Positions 1 to 6,916 of a DNA stretch of 10,057 bases are shown here, one piece after another (position 1 is the stretch's first letter; each line of letters begins with the position of its first letter). The stretch is from Prevotellaceae bacterium (GTDB taxonomy: Bacteria; Bacteroidota; Bacteroidia; Bacteroidales; UBA932). The stretch is taken from assembly GCA_031290755.1 (NCBI GenBank), contig JAITMY010000057.1, forward strand, positions 1 to 10,057, read 5' to 3'. A program made the position numbers and the translations under genes. Under the pieces are notes generated by a model that was not told the DNA's origin, did no database searches, and saw only the letters and a program-made list of their open reading frames with translations.

Positions 1-1578
1 TGCTACAGCAGCGCGCGGGTGTGGAGCGAGGCCGTAGCCCCGCACTACGCCTACGTCGGCGGCATCGCCGGGCACCTCCAAATACTCTCTGCCTCGGCTG
101 ACACCGCCACGCGCATCACCCTCGAACGGTGCTACGCCGCCGGCGTGGTAGGGGGCGACACCGCTCCGGCAGCCACCAACCTCCGCGTGGGCGGGCTGGT
201 GGCCTACGCCACCAGAGCGTACGCCAAGATAGACATCCTCAACTCCGTAGCCCTCCAGCCCGAGCTCTACCGCAGCGGCGCCAACGGCCACCGCATCTAC
301 GGCGCCAGCGCCGCCGGCAGCGGCGCCGTGAGCGCGCTCACCGCCGCGGGCAACGCGGGCTACGACAGCATGAGGCTGGTGAGCGCCTCCGGCGCGCTCA
401 AGGCCACCCCCAACGCCACCACCGAGGGCGCACAGCTGGCCCTGGCCGACGCCCTGACCGCCACCCCCTACGCCACCGCGGGCTGGGACTTCGCCTCCAC
501 CTGGGCCATCCCCGAAGGCAAAGGCTTCCCCTACCTGCGCTACCAGAGCGCTCCGGCAACCGTGAGCAGCGCGTCCACCAACACCCTGACCCTCGACCTG
601 CCCGCGGGCGCCACCGCCCTCGACGTGTACAAGGTCAGCGGCCACCGCAGGGGCTACCTCGCCACCGTAGCCGTGGAGCCTGCCGCCGCCTGCGACCTCG
701 ACGTGGCCGCCCTCCTGCTCGCCGACGGCGACACCGTAGCCCTCGCCTGCCGCCAGCAGGGGCGGCTCGTAGCCTCCTACCCGGTGCAGGCCACCGTGCA
801 GGTCTCCGACGTGCCCGCCTCGTCCATCACCTTAGACAGGCGCGAGGAGCGCCTCACCTACCCCGCCACCCTCGCCCTCAAGGCCACCGTGTCCCCCGCC
901 AGCTCTAACCACAAAGCCGTAACGTGGACAAGCACCAACCCCGAGGTGGCCACCGTGTCCAACGGCGTAGTGGCGAGCCTGAAGGGCGGCGTGGCCGGCA
1001 TCGTGGCGCACACCGACAACGGCCTCACCGACACCTGCGCCGTTACCGTAACCGTGCCCGTAACCGGCGTTACCGTAGCCCCCCGAACCCCCGTCGTAGA
1101 GGTTGGCAAAACCGTGCAGCTCACCGCCGCCGTGCTCCCCGCCCAGGCCGACAACGCCGCCGTCAGCTGGCACAGCACCGACGAGGCCACGGCCACCGTG
1201 GACAACGGCGGCCTCGTTGCCGGCCTGGCCGGCGCACCCACCGGCACGCCCGTGTACATCGTCGCCACCACCGCCGACGGCGGCTTCCGCGACACCGCCG
1301 TGGTGAGCGTCGTAGGCGCCGCCACCGGCGTGGAGGCCGCCCGGCAGGTAGCCGTAGGCCTCTACCCCAACCCCGTGGCCGCCGGCGCCGACGTAGCCCT
1401 CGCGCTGCCCGACGGCGCCGCCGGCTACACCGTAGCCCTCTACGGCGTGGGCGGCGCCCAGCTCGCCACCTTCCGCAGCCCCCGCACGCTGAAGGCCCCC
1501 GCCCAGCCCGGCCTCTACCTGCTGGTGGTGACCCTCCCCGACGGCAAGGCCGGCGCCCAGAAGCTGCTCGTGAAGTAG
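1..1578 (+). CDS. Secreted T9SS surface protein with GLUG-like repeats and two BIg2 domains (5' partial)
   Basis: The reading frame is open from base 1, so the N-terminus and any signal peptide lie upstream; a GTG at 19 is in frame but is probably not the true start. Counting from that GTG, residues 1-62 carry degenerate GLUG-type motifs (AYVGGIAG, LRVGGLVAY), and the segment to about 178 ends in the FPYL pattern common after such repeats. Residues 261-347 and 347-434 are two bacterial Ig-like (BIg2) domains, with VTWTSTNPEVATV in the first and VSWHSTDEATATV in the second. Residues 438-519 form a T9SS type A sorting domain with YPNP (449-452), a GLYLLVV strand and the ending KLLVK. By family knowledge the protein is exported across the outer membrane and anchored or released; a role in adhesion is inference. 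Composition is very rich in Ala, Val and Thr, with frequent GTA-GCC codon pairs. It is not operonic with the next gene. Confidence 0.86.
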   Translation, partial: CYSSARVWSEAVAPHYAYVGGIAGHLQILSASADTATRITLERCYAAGVVGGDTAPAATNLRVGGLVAYATRAYAKIDILNSVALQPELYRSGANGHRIYGASAAGSGAVSALTAAGNAGYDSMRLVSASGALKATPNATTEGAQLALADALTATPYATAGWDFASTWAIPEGKGFPYLRYQSAPATVSSASTNTLTLDLPAGATALDVYKVSGHRRGYLATVAVEPAAACDLDVAALLLADGDTVALACRQQGRLVASYPVQATVQVSDVPASSITLDRREERLTYPATLALKATVSPASSNHKAVTWTSTNPEVATVSNGVVASLKGGVAGIVAHTDNGLTDTCAVTVTVPVTGVTVAPRTPVVEVGKTVQLTAAVLPAQADNAAVSWHSTDEATATVDNGGLVAGLAGAPTGTPVYIVATTADGGFRDTAVVSVVGAATGVEAARQVAVGLYPNPVAAGADVALALPDGAAGYTVALYGVGGAQLATFRSPRTLKAPAQPGLYLLVVTLPDGKAGAQKLLVK

Positions 1579-1608
1579 CCCCCGCCCCGCATGCTTTTTT
1601 TCTTGCCG

Positions 1609-1636
1609 CAGCTGTTGCGCGCGTGCGCAAAAGCTG
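1609..1636. repeat. 28-bp inverted repeat over the -33 region, possible operator
   Basis: Arms of 12 bp, CAGCTGTTGCGC and GCGCAAAAGCTG, flank a GCGT centre; 11 of 12 positions pair, the mismatch being G1614 against A1631. The repeat ends directly before the -7 box at 1637 and contains the TTG of the -33 box. No T-run follows it, so it is a poor intrinsic terminator for the upstream gene. A T7 run does occur just before it (1595-1601). Location suggests a protein-binding site that controls the downstream HU-like gene; this is inference. Confidence 0.6.
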
Positions 1637-1644
1637 TATATTTG
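1614..1644 (+). promoter_or_regulatory. Bacteroidota-type promoter of the HU-like/DUF4469 gene
   Basis: The -7 box TATATTTG (1637-1644) fits TAnnTTTG exactly. GTTG (1614-1617) lies 19 bp upstream and fits the -33 box. Transcription would start around 1650, leaving a 5' UTR of about 40 nt with a clear AAGGAG ribosome binding site at 1678-1683, six bases before the ATG. That site decides the start at 1690 over the in-frame ATG at 1591, which lies upstream of this promoter. Confidence 0.72.
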
Positions 1645-1689
1645 CCCCCGAAAGGTAAATTACAAACCCTCTTAAAAAAGGAGAACACC

Positions 1690-2388
1690 ATGTTAGAGTA
1701 TGTACTACAAGACAACCTGATTACGCCGGACGCCACCGACAAGATGGCGCACCCGGTGAACGTGCACGTGCACAACAACGCCGACCTCGTGGAGGAGCTG
1801 CTCGACCGCAACATCGGCATCAGCAAGCCCGAAGCCGCGGCGGCGATAATGGCCCTGGGCGAAATTATCCTGAAGTGGGCGCACCACGGCGAGGCCTACA
1901 ACGGCGAGCTCACGCACATCCACTTCTCCATCCCCGGCACGTTTCACGACGGCGAGGCGCCCACCAAGGTAGCCGTGCGCGTAACCCCCAGCAAGGCGCT
2001 CGTTGCCGCGGCAGAGAAGCTGCAGCTCAAGCGCGTAGAGCCGAGCGCCACCATCGCCCTCAGCGAGGTGAAGGACGCCAAAACCGGCGACGTGAACAGC
2101 CGCATCACGCTGGGCGGCAACGCCACCATCACGGGGCACAACATCAAGATCGCCGGCGACCACGAGAGCGTCGGCGTGTGGCTCGACGGGGCCTCCGGCA
2201 GCGTGCGCGTGCCCGCCGCCGACGTCGTCCAGAACGAGCCCTCGCGGCTGATTGTGGTGGTGCCCGCCACGCTGCACGGCGCCGGCGCCGCCTACCACCT
2301 CAGGGTGGTTACGCAGTACAGCGGCGGCAACAAGTCGCTAAAGGAGCCAAAGTCGTGCACCCTCGAAAAACAGCTAACCGCCGTGTAG
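1690..2388 (+). CDS. HU-like DNA-binding domain / DUF4469 protein
   Basis: The 232-residue protein has two parts. Residues 1 to about 120 resemble the HU/IHF-like DNA-binding domain of the Bacteroidota Bvu_2165 type: a helical segment around DLVEELLDRNIGISKPEAAAAIMALGEIILKWA, then strands including THIHFSIPGTFHD and TKVAVRVTPS. Residues from about 130 to 232 resemble DUF4469, an Ig-like fold (GNATITGHNIKI, SRLIVVVPATL, YHLRVVTQYSGG). The family is widespread in the phylum, usually in several paralogues; I know of no defined cellular role. DNA binding is inferred from the fold. The start is set by AAGGAG at 1678-1683; a longer version from 1591 would begin before the promoter. It appears to be transcribed alone, with its own promoter and a palindromic array right after the stop codon. 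No signal peptide is seen, so it is probably cytoplasmic. Confidence 0.82.
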   Translation: MLEYVLQDNLITPDATDKMAHPVNVHVHNNADLVEELLDRNIGISKPEAAAAIMALGEIILKWAHHGEAYNGELTHIHFSIPGTFHDGEAPTKVAVRVTPSKALVAAAEKLQLKRVEPSATIALSEVKDAKTGDVNSRITLGGNATITGHNIKIAGDHESVGVWLDGASGSVRVPAADVVQNEPSRLIVVVPATLHGAGAAYHLRVVTQYSGGNKSLKEPKSCTLEKQLTAV

Positions 2389-2397
2389 GGTGCCCTC

Positions 2398-2479
2398 CTC
2401 CCTCGCCAGCAAGGGAGAGGCTCCCCCGCCAGCAAGGGAGAGGCTCCCTCGCCAGCAAGGGAGAGGCTCCCTCGCTGGC
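2398..2479. repeat. 23-bp tandem palindromic array, three units plus a partial fourth
   Basis: Units at 2398-2420, 2421-2443 and 2444-2466 are identical except for one base (T to C at 2426 in the second). A 13-bp partial unit follows at 2467-2479. Within each unit CTCCCT (positions 1-6) pairs with AGGGAG (15-20), followed by an AGG linker. Across the last junction a longer hairpin forms: 2451-2463 pairs with 2467-2479 with one mismatch around a 3-nt loop, and TTTC follows. The array starts 9 bases after the stop codon of the HU-like gene. It may end or stabilise that transcript, or be an interspersed REP-like element. Confidence 0.88.
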
Positions 2480-2506
2480 TTTCAGAGAAAAGAATTGCTA
2501 CCTTAG
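2480..2506 (+). promoter_or_regulatory. Weak candidate promoter before aspS
   Basis: TACCTTAG (2499-2506) differs at one base from TAnnTTTG and lies 23 bases before the aspS start. The only upstream match, TTTC at 2480-2483, is 15 bp away, shorter than usual. The spacer turns AT-richer here, just after the palindromic array. A promoter for the five-gene operon is expected in this gap, but the match is only fair. Confidence 0.4.
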
Positions 2507-2529
2507 GGGCATTAATCCAAGTAAAGACT

Positions 2530-4296
2530 ATGTACAGAACACACACTTGCGGCGAGCTACGCCTCGCCGATGCAGGGCAAACCGTAACCCTTGCGGGCTG
2601 GGTGCAGCGCATCCGCAAGCTCGGCGGCATGACGTTTATCGACCTGCGCGACCGCTACGGCCTCACGCAGCTGGCGGTGGACGAGGAGGCCCCCGCCGCC
2701 GTGCGCAGCGCCGCGGGGCGCCTTGGGCGCGAATTCGTGGTGCAGGCCACGGGCGCGGTGGTAGAGCGCACCAGCAAGAACGCCAAAATCCCCACGGGCG
2801 AGGTCGAAATCCGGCTGGCGCAGCTGGCGGTGCTCAACGCCGCCGAGGTGCCCCCCTTCACGATTGAGGACGAGAGCGACGGCGGCGAGGAGCTCCGCGC
2901 CAAGTACCGCTACCTCGACCTGCGGCGCAACCCCCTGCGCAGGGCGCTGGCGCTGCGCCACCGCGTGGCGCAGGAGGCCCGCGGCTTCCTGGACGCGCAG
3001 GGCTTCTGGGAAATCGAAACCCCCTTCCTGATAAAGTCAACCCCCGAAGGCGCGCGCGACTTCGTGGTGCCCTCGCGGGTGCACCCCGGCGAGTTCTACG
3101 CCCTGCCCCAGTCGCCGCAGACCTTTAAGCAGCTCCTCATGGTGGCGGGCTACGACCGCTACTTCCAGATAGCGCGCTGCTTCCGCGACGAAGACCTCCG
3201 CGCCGACCGGCAGCCCGAGTTCACGCAGATAGACTGCGAAATGGCCTTCGTGGAGCGCGAGGACATCCTGCGCACCTTCGGCGGCCTGATGCGCCACCTC
3301 TTCAGGGAGGTGCTGGGCGTGGCGCTGGCGGACATCCCCCGCATGACCTACGCCGAGGCCATGCGCGACTACGGCTGCGACAAGCCCGACGCGCGCTTCG
3401 ACATGCGGCTGCGCGAGCTCACCGCCCTGATGCAGGGTAGGGGCTTTGCCGTGGCCGACGGCGCGCAGTACCTCGGCGGCCTCTGCGCCAAGGGCTGCGC
3501 CGCCTACACCCGCAAGCAGCTGGACGAGCTCACCGACTGGGTCAAGCGCCCGCAGGTAGGCGCCAAGGGGCTGATGTACGCGCGCCTTGGCGAGGACGGC
3601 GGCATCAAGTCCAGCGTGGACAAGTTCTACGCGCCCGACGCGCTGCGGGCCGTTGCCGGCGCCTTCGGGGCGCAGCCGGGCGACCTTATCCTGATGCTGG
3701 CCGGCGGCCGGCGGCAGACGCTCGCCGCCCTGAGCGAGCTGCGCCTCGAGGTGGGCAGCCGCCTTGGCCTGCGCCCCAAGGGGGTGTTCGCGCCGCTGTG
3801 GGTGGTGGACTTCCCCCTGCTGGAGTGGGACGACGAGGCGCAGCGCTTCTACGCCATGCACCACCCCTTCACCTCGCCGCAGCCCGAGGACAGGGAGAAG
3901 TTTGCCTCCAGCAGGCGGGAGGACTTGGCGCAGGTGCGCGCCAACGCCTACGACTTTGTGGTGAACGGCGTGGAGCTGGGCGGCGGCTCCATCCGCATCC
4001 ACGACGCGGGGGTGCAGCAGCAGATGTTCAGCGTGCTGGGGTTCACGCGGGAGGAGGCGGAGCGCAAGTTCGGCTTCCTGCTCAACGCCTTCAAGTACGG
4101 CGCCCCGCCCCACGGCGGCATAGCCTTTGGCTTCGACCGCCTGTGCGCCATGTTCGGCGGCGCCGACAGCATCCGCGACTACATCGCCTTTCCGAAGAAC
4201 AACGCCGCCCGCGACGTGATGATAGACTCGCCCTCGCGGGTGGACGAGGGGCAGCTGCGCGAGCTGGCCATCGCCGTAGCCGAGCGCAAGAAGTAA
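2530..4296 (+). CDS. aspS: Aspartate--tRNA ligase (AspRS)
   Basis: Class IIb aminoacyl-tRNA synthetase that activates aspartate with ATP and charges tRNA-Asp in the cytoplasm. At 588 residues it has the usual bacterial length. Residues 1 to about 105 are the OB-fold anticodon-binding domain (TLAGWVQRIRKLGGMTFIDLRDRYG). The catalytic core shows QSPQ (194-197), motif 2 FRDEDLRADRQPEFTQ (218-233) and motif 3 GFDRL (534-538). The stretch from about 280 to 410 is the bacterial GAD insertion. Leu31 sits where non-discriminating AspRS enzymes tend to have His, which favours an enzyme specific for tRNA-Asp; this is inference from a known family feature. The start has no strong Shine-Dalgarno sequence but an A-rich leader, normal in this phylum. 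It is the first gene of a tight operon; the next gene begins 6 nt after its stop codon. Confidence 0.97.
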   Translation: MYRTHTCGELRLADAGQTVTLAGWVQRIRKLGGMTFIDLRDRYGLTQLAVDEEAPAAVRSAAGRLGREFVVQATGAVVERTSKNAKIPTGEVEIRLAQLAVLNAAEVPPFTIEDESDGGEELRAKYRYLDLRRNPLRRALALRHRVAQEARGFLDAQGFWEIETPFLIKSTPEGARDFVVPSRVHPGEFYALPQSPQTFKQLLMVAGYDRYFQIARCFRDEDLRADRQPEFTQIDCEMAFVEREDILRTFGGLMRHLFREVLGVALADIPRMTYAEAMRDYGCDKPDARFDMRLRELTALMQGRGFAVADGAQYLGGLCAKGCAAYTRKQLDELTDWVKRPQVGAKGLMYARLGEDGGIKSSVDKFYAPDALRAVAGAFGAQPGDLILMLAGGRRQTLAALSELRLEVGSRLGLRPKGVFAPLWVVDFPLLEWDDEAQRFYAMHHPFTSPQPEDREKFASSRREDLAQVRANAYDFVVNGVELGGGSIRIHDAGVQQQMFSVLGFTREEAERKFGFLLNAFKYGAPPHGGIAFGFDRLCAMFGGADSIRDYIAFPKNNAARDVMIDSPSRVDEGQLRELAIAVAERKK

Positions 4297-4302
4297 GGGG
4301 CA

Positions 4303-5874
4303 ATGGAAGCCGACAAAGCCAAGCCCGACGCGGTGCAGGAGCTTATCCGGTCAATGACCAAGGCCGAGAAGCGCTCGTTCCGCCTCTACGCCACCCGCCT
4401 CGACGACAGCAGGCACGCCAAGTTCCTTGCCCTGTTTGACGCGCTGGACGCGGCGGCGGGCTACGACGAGGCGTGGATACTGAAGAGCAGCCGGGTGCCC
4501 AAGCGCCAGCTGGCCAACGTGAAGAGCTACCTTTGCCACCAGCTGCTCACCAGCCTGCGGCAAAGCGGCGTGGGCAGCTACGACGACATTTCGCTGCACG
4601 AGCAGCTGGACTTTGCGCGGTTGCTCTACGCCAAGGGCATGTACCGGCAAAGCCTGAAGGTGCTCGACCGCGCCAAGCTTCAGGCGATGGAGCGGCAGCA
4701 GTTCACCATTGCGCTGGAGGTGGTGGAGTTTGAGAAGCTGATAGAGTCGCAGTTCATCACCCGCAGCTCCACCACCCGCGCGGACGACCTCACCAACGAG
4801 GTGCTTAACCTGAGCCACACGATACAAAAGGCCAGCGAGTTCTCCAACCTCGCCATCCAGCTCTACGCGCTGTACCTCAAGCGCGGCCACGTGCGCAACC
4901 TCAACGACATAATGTACGTTGATGACTTCTTTACCCGCCACCGCCCCGGGTTCGACGCGCGCAAGCAGGGCGTGTACGAGCAGCTGTACATGAACCTGTC
5001 CAACTACTGGTACAGCTACATCAAGCAGGACTTCGTGGCGTGCTACCGCAGCACGCAGCGCAACGTTGACCTGTTCAGCGAGCACCCCACGCTCAAGCAC
5101 AGCCTGTCCGACCTCTACTTTAAGTCGTTCAACTACCTGCTCGAAAGCCTCTTCTTTCTGCGCCACTACCAGCGCTTCACGGAGGTGCTGGGGATGCTCC
5201 GCGCCGAGATAGACGGCAAGGAGAACATCCGCAACGCCAACGCGAGCATCCTCGCGCACTCCTTCTACTACGCCAGCTGCATGAACCTGCACTTCATGGA
5301 AGGCTCGTTCACCCAGGGCGTGGCGCAGATACCGGAGATACTTGCCTTCGTCGACGACAACAAGAGCAAGATAGACCAGCACCACATCCTCGTGTTCTAC
5401 TACAAGGTGGCCAGCCTGTACTTCGGCAGCGGCAACGTGAAGGCCTCCATCTCGTTCCTCAACAAGATTATCGACACGCGCGACGAGGACGTGCGCTCCG
5501 ACCTGCAATGCTTCGCCCGCATCCTGAGGCTCATGGCCACCTACGAGAGCAACGACGACGTTATGATGGAGTACCAGCTGAAGTCAACCTACCGCTTTCT
5601 GGTCAAGATGAACGACCTCAACCTCGTGCAGCGCGAGTTTTTGGCCTTCCTGCGCAAGCTCGATACGCTCTACCGCAGCGACATCCACGAGCGGTTCCGC
5701 CAGCTGCGCGAGAAGCTGCTCAGGTACGAAAACATGCCCTACGAAAAGCGCCCGTTCCTGTACTTAGACCTCACCTCGTGGCTCGAAAGCAAGATAAAGA
5801 GCGTGTCGGTGCAGGAGATAGTGCAGCAAAAGTTCGAGCAGCGCAAGGGTACCACGCCACCAATAAAGATATAG
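4303..5874 (+). CDS. Conserved helical-repeat (TPR-like) protein of unknown function
   Basis: A 523-residue protein that I recognise only as a Bacteroidota conserved hypothetical type. The N-terminus, VQELIRSMTKAEKRSFRLYATR, is the most family-like segment. Most of the rest reads as paired amphipathic helices. TPR-like units can be seen around residues 101-135 (QLDFARLLYAKGMYRQSLKVLDRAK) and 364-391 (VFYYKVASLYFGSGNVKASISFLNKIID). There is no signal peptide, membrane segment or recognisable catalytic motif, so a cytoplasmic scaffold or binding protein is the likely class. Aromatic residues, especially Tyr and Phe, are frequent. It lies 6 nt after aspS and 8 nt before rnhA, so it is surely co-translated with them; a link to tRNA or RNA metabolism is possible but rests only on context. 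The start was chosen as the first ATG after the aspS stop codon. Confidence 0.85.
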   Translation: MEADKAKPDAVQELIRSMTKAEKRSFRLYATRLDDSRHAKFLALFDALDAAAGYDEAWILKSSRVPKRQLANVKSYLCHQLLTSLRQSGVGSYDDISLHEQLDFARLLYAKGMYRQSLKVLDRAKLQAMERQQFTIALEVVEFEKLIESQFITRSSTTRADDLTNEVLNLSHTIQKASEFSNLAIQLYALYLKRGHVRNLNDIMYVDDFFTRHRPGFDARKQGVYEQLYMNLSNYWYSYIKQDFVACYRSTQRNVDLFSEHPTLKHSLSDLYFKSFNYLLESLFFLRHYQRFTEVLGMLRAEIDGKENIRNANASILAHSFYYASCMNLHFMEGSFTQGVAQIPEILAFVDDNKSKIDQHHILVFYYKVASLYFGSGNVKASISFLNKIIDTRDEDVRSDLQCFARILRLMATYESNDDVMMEYQLKSTYRFLVKMNDLNLVQREFLAFLRKLDTLYRSDIHERFRQLREKLLRYENMPYEKRPFLYLDLTSWLESKIKSVSVQEIVQQKFEQRKGTTPPIKI

Positions 5875-5882
5875 GGAAGCAA

Positions 5883-6356
5883 ATGGCAAAAGTTGTGATA
5901 TACACCGATGGCGCCTCCCGCGGCAACCCGGGGCCGGGGGGCTACGGGACTATTCTGATTGCCGGCGTTCACCGTCGGGAGCTGTCGCAGGGCTACACGC
6001 TCACCACCAACAACCGCATGGAGCTCCTGTCGGTCATTGTCGGCTTGGAAGCCCTGAAGACGGAGGGCTGCGAGGTAACGGTTTACTCCGACTCGAAGTA
6101 CGTGGTGGACGCCGTCGAAAAGAGGTGGGTGTTTGCGTGGGCCGCCTCGCCCAACTTCAAGGGGAAGAAGAACCCCGACCTCTGGCTACGCCTGCTGCGG
6201 GTGTACCGCAAGCACAGGGTGCGCTTCGCGTGGGTCAAGGGGCACGACGGCAACCCCAACAACGAGCGCTGCGACCAGCTGGCCACCACCGCCGCAATGG
6301 GCGCGAAGCTGCTGGCAGACGTGGGCTACAGGCCGGAGGAGGCAACCATCTTATAA
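5883..6356 (+). CDS. rnhA: Ribonuclease HI
   Basis: The 157-residue enzyme cleaves the RNA strand of RNA:DNA hybrids, removing R-loops and primer remnants. The catalytic residues are visible: Asp9 in YTDGASRGNPGPGG, Glu47 in TNNRMELLSVI, Asp70 in VYSDSKYVVD and Asp131 in NERCDQLA, with the assisting His121 in WVKGHDG. The basic, Trp-rich stretch 80-101 (KRWVFAWAASPNFKGKKNPDLW) corresponds to the handle region of E. coli-type RNase HI. Length matches the single-domain family; there is no N-terminal hybrid-binding domain. The start at 5883 is set by the family's N-terminus and by AGGGAAG just before it; the same frame is open further upstream inside the preceding gene, but that part is not RNase H. 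It lies in the aspS operon, 18 nt before the peroxidase gene. Confidence 0.96.
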   Translation: MAKVVIYTDGASRGNPGPGGYGTILIAGVHRRELSQGYTLTTNNRMELLSVIVGLEALKTEGCEVTVYSDSKYVVDAVEKRWVFAWAASPNFKGKKNPDLWLRLLRVYRKHRVRFAWVKGHDGNPNNERCDQLATTAAMGAKLLADVGYRPEEATIL

Positions 6357-6374
6357 ACCAATAGAAGGCTACGT

Positions 6375-6911
6375 ATGAAAAAGATTTACTTCATCCTGCT
6401 GTTGCTCCTGCCGCTGTGCGGAGCGACGGCGCAGAGCGGGTTCTACGGCTTCACCGTGAAGACCATCGACGGCGAAGACTTCCCGCTATCCTCCCTGAAG
6501 GGGAAAAAAGTTATGGTGGTCAACGTGGCCTCGCGCTGCGGCCTCACGCCGCAGTACGAGCAGCTGCAACAGCTGTACGAAAAGTACGCGCAGGGCGGCT
6601 TCGCCATCGTAGGCTTCCCTGCCAACAACTTTAGGGGGCAGGAGCCGGGCACCAGCGAGGAGATAAAAGCGTTTTGCACAAACAAGTACGGCGTTACCTT
6701 TCCCATGATGGAAAAGATTTCGGTGAAGGGGGACGACATGCACCCGCTCTACCAGTGGCTCACCCGGCAGCGCGAAAACGGCAAGGCCGATGCCGAGGTT
6801 ACGTGGAACTTTCAGAAGTTCCTGATTGATGCGGAGGGGCAGTGGGTCAAATCCGTGCCGCCCAAGACCCGCCCCGATGCGCCGGAAATCATTGCGTGGA
6901 TAGAGGAGTAG
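6375..6911 (+). CDS. Exported glutathione peroxidase-family (thiol) peroxidase
   Basis: Residues 1-20 are a signal peptide (MKK, a Leu-rich core, ATAQ), so the mature enzyme should act in the periplasm. The mature part has the thioredoxin fold of the family. The catalytic tetrad is complete: Cys55 (NVASRCGLTPQY), Gln89 (RGQEPG), and Trp144 and Asn145 (WNFQKF). Cysteine, not selenocysteine, is used. Cys101 (AFCTNKYGVTFP) sits where thioredoxin-dependent members carry the resolving cysteine. The Cys of the common FPCNQF motif is Ala83 here (FPANNF). By family knowledge it reduces hydroperoxides, more likely with a thioredoxin-like donor than glutathione; the donor is inferred. Cys15 in PLCG is a poor lipobox (Leu at -1), so I do not call a lipoprotein. 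AGAAGG at 6363-6368 precedes the start. It is the fourth gene of the operon. Confidence 0.93.
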   Translation: MKKIYFILLLLLPLCGATAQSGFYGFTVKTIDGEDFPLSSLKGKKVMVVNVASRCGLTPQYEQLQQLYEKYAQGGFAIVGFPANNFRGQEPGTSEEIKAFCTNKYGVTFPMMEKISVKGDDMHPLYQWLTRQRENGKADAEVTWNFQKFLIDAEGQWVKSVPPKTRPDAPEIIAWIEE

Positions 6912-6916
6912 CGCGT

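Noticed and set aside
832..1325. Long open frames on the minus strand within the surface-protein gene
   Set aside because: They are the result of GC-rich, Ala/Thr-rich coding on the plus strand; products are low-complexity and have no ribosome binding sites.
1589..1601. GCATGC followed by a T7 run as terminator of the first gene
   Set aside because: The palindrome has no loop and only six bases, too small for a terminator stem. The T-run alone is not enough.
1591..1689. Upstream extension of the HU-like gene to the in-frame ATG at 1591
   Set aside because: The extension spans the promoter and the inverted repeat, and a clear AAGGAG site sits before the ATG at 1690, where family similarity begins.
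2398..2479. CRISPR array
   Set aside because: Repeats are directly adjacent with no unique spacers, only about three units, each a palindrome, and no cas gene is in the window.
4351..5508. 385-codon minus-strand frame opposite the helical-protein gene
   Set aside because: Its product is Val/Leu/His/Ala-rich without a recognisable family, and it lies wholly antisense to a well-supported gene in a tight operon.
5508..5882. N-terminal extension of rnhA inside the preceding gene
   Set aside because: The extra 125 residues are Arg/Pro/Ala-rich shadow translation of the helical-protein gene. RNase HI begins at MAKVVIYTDG with a ribosome binding site.
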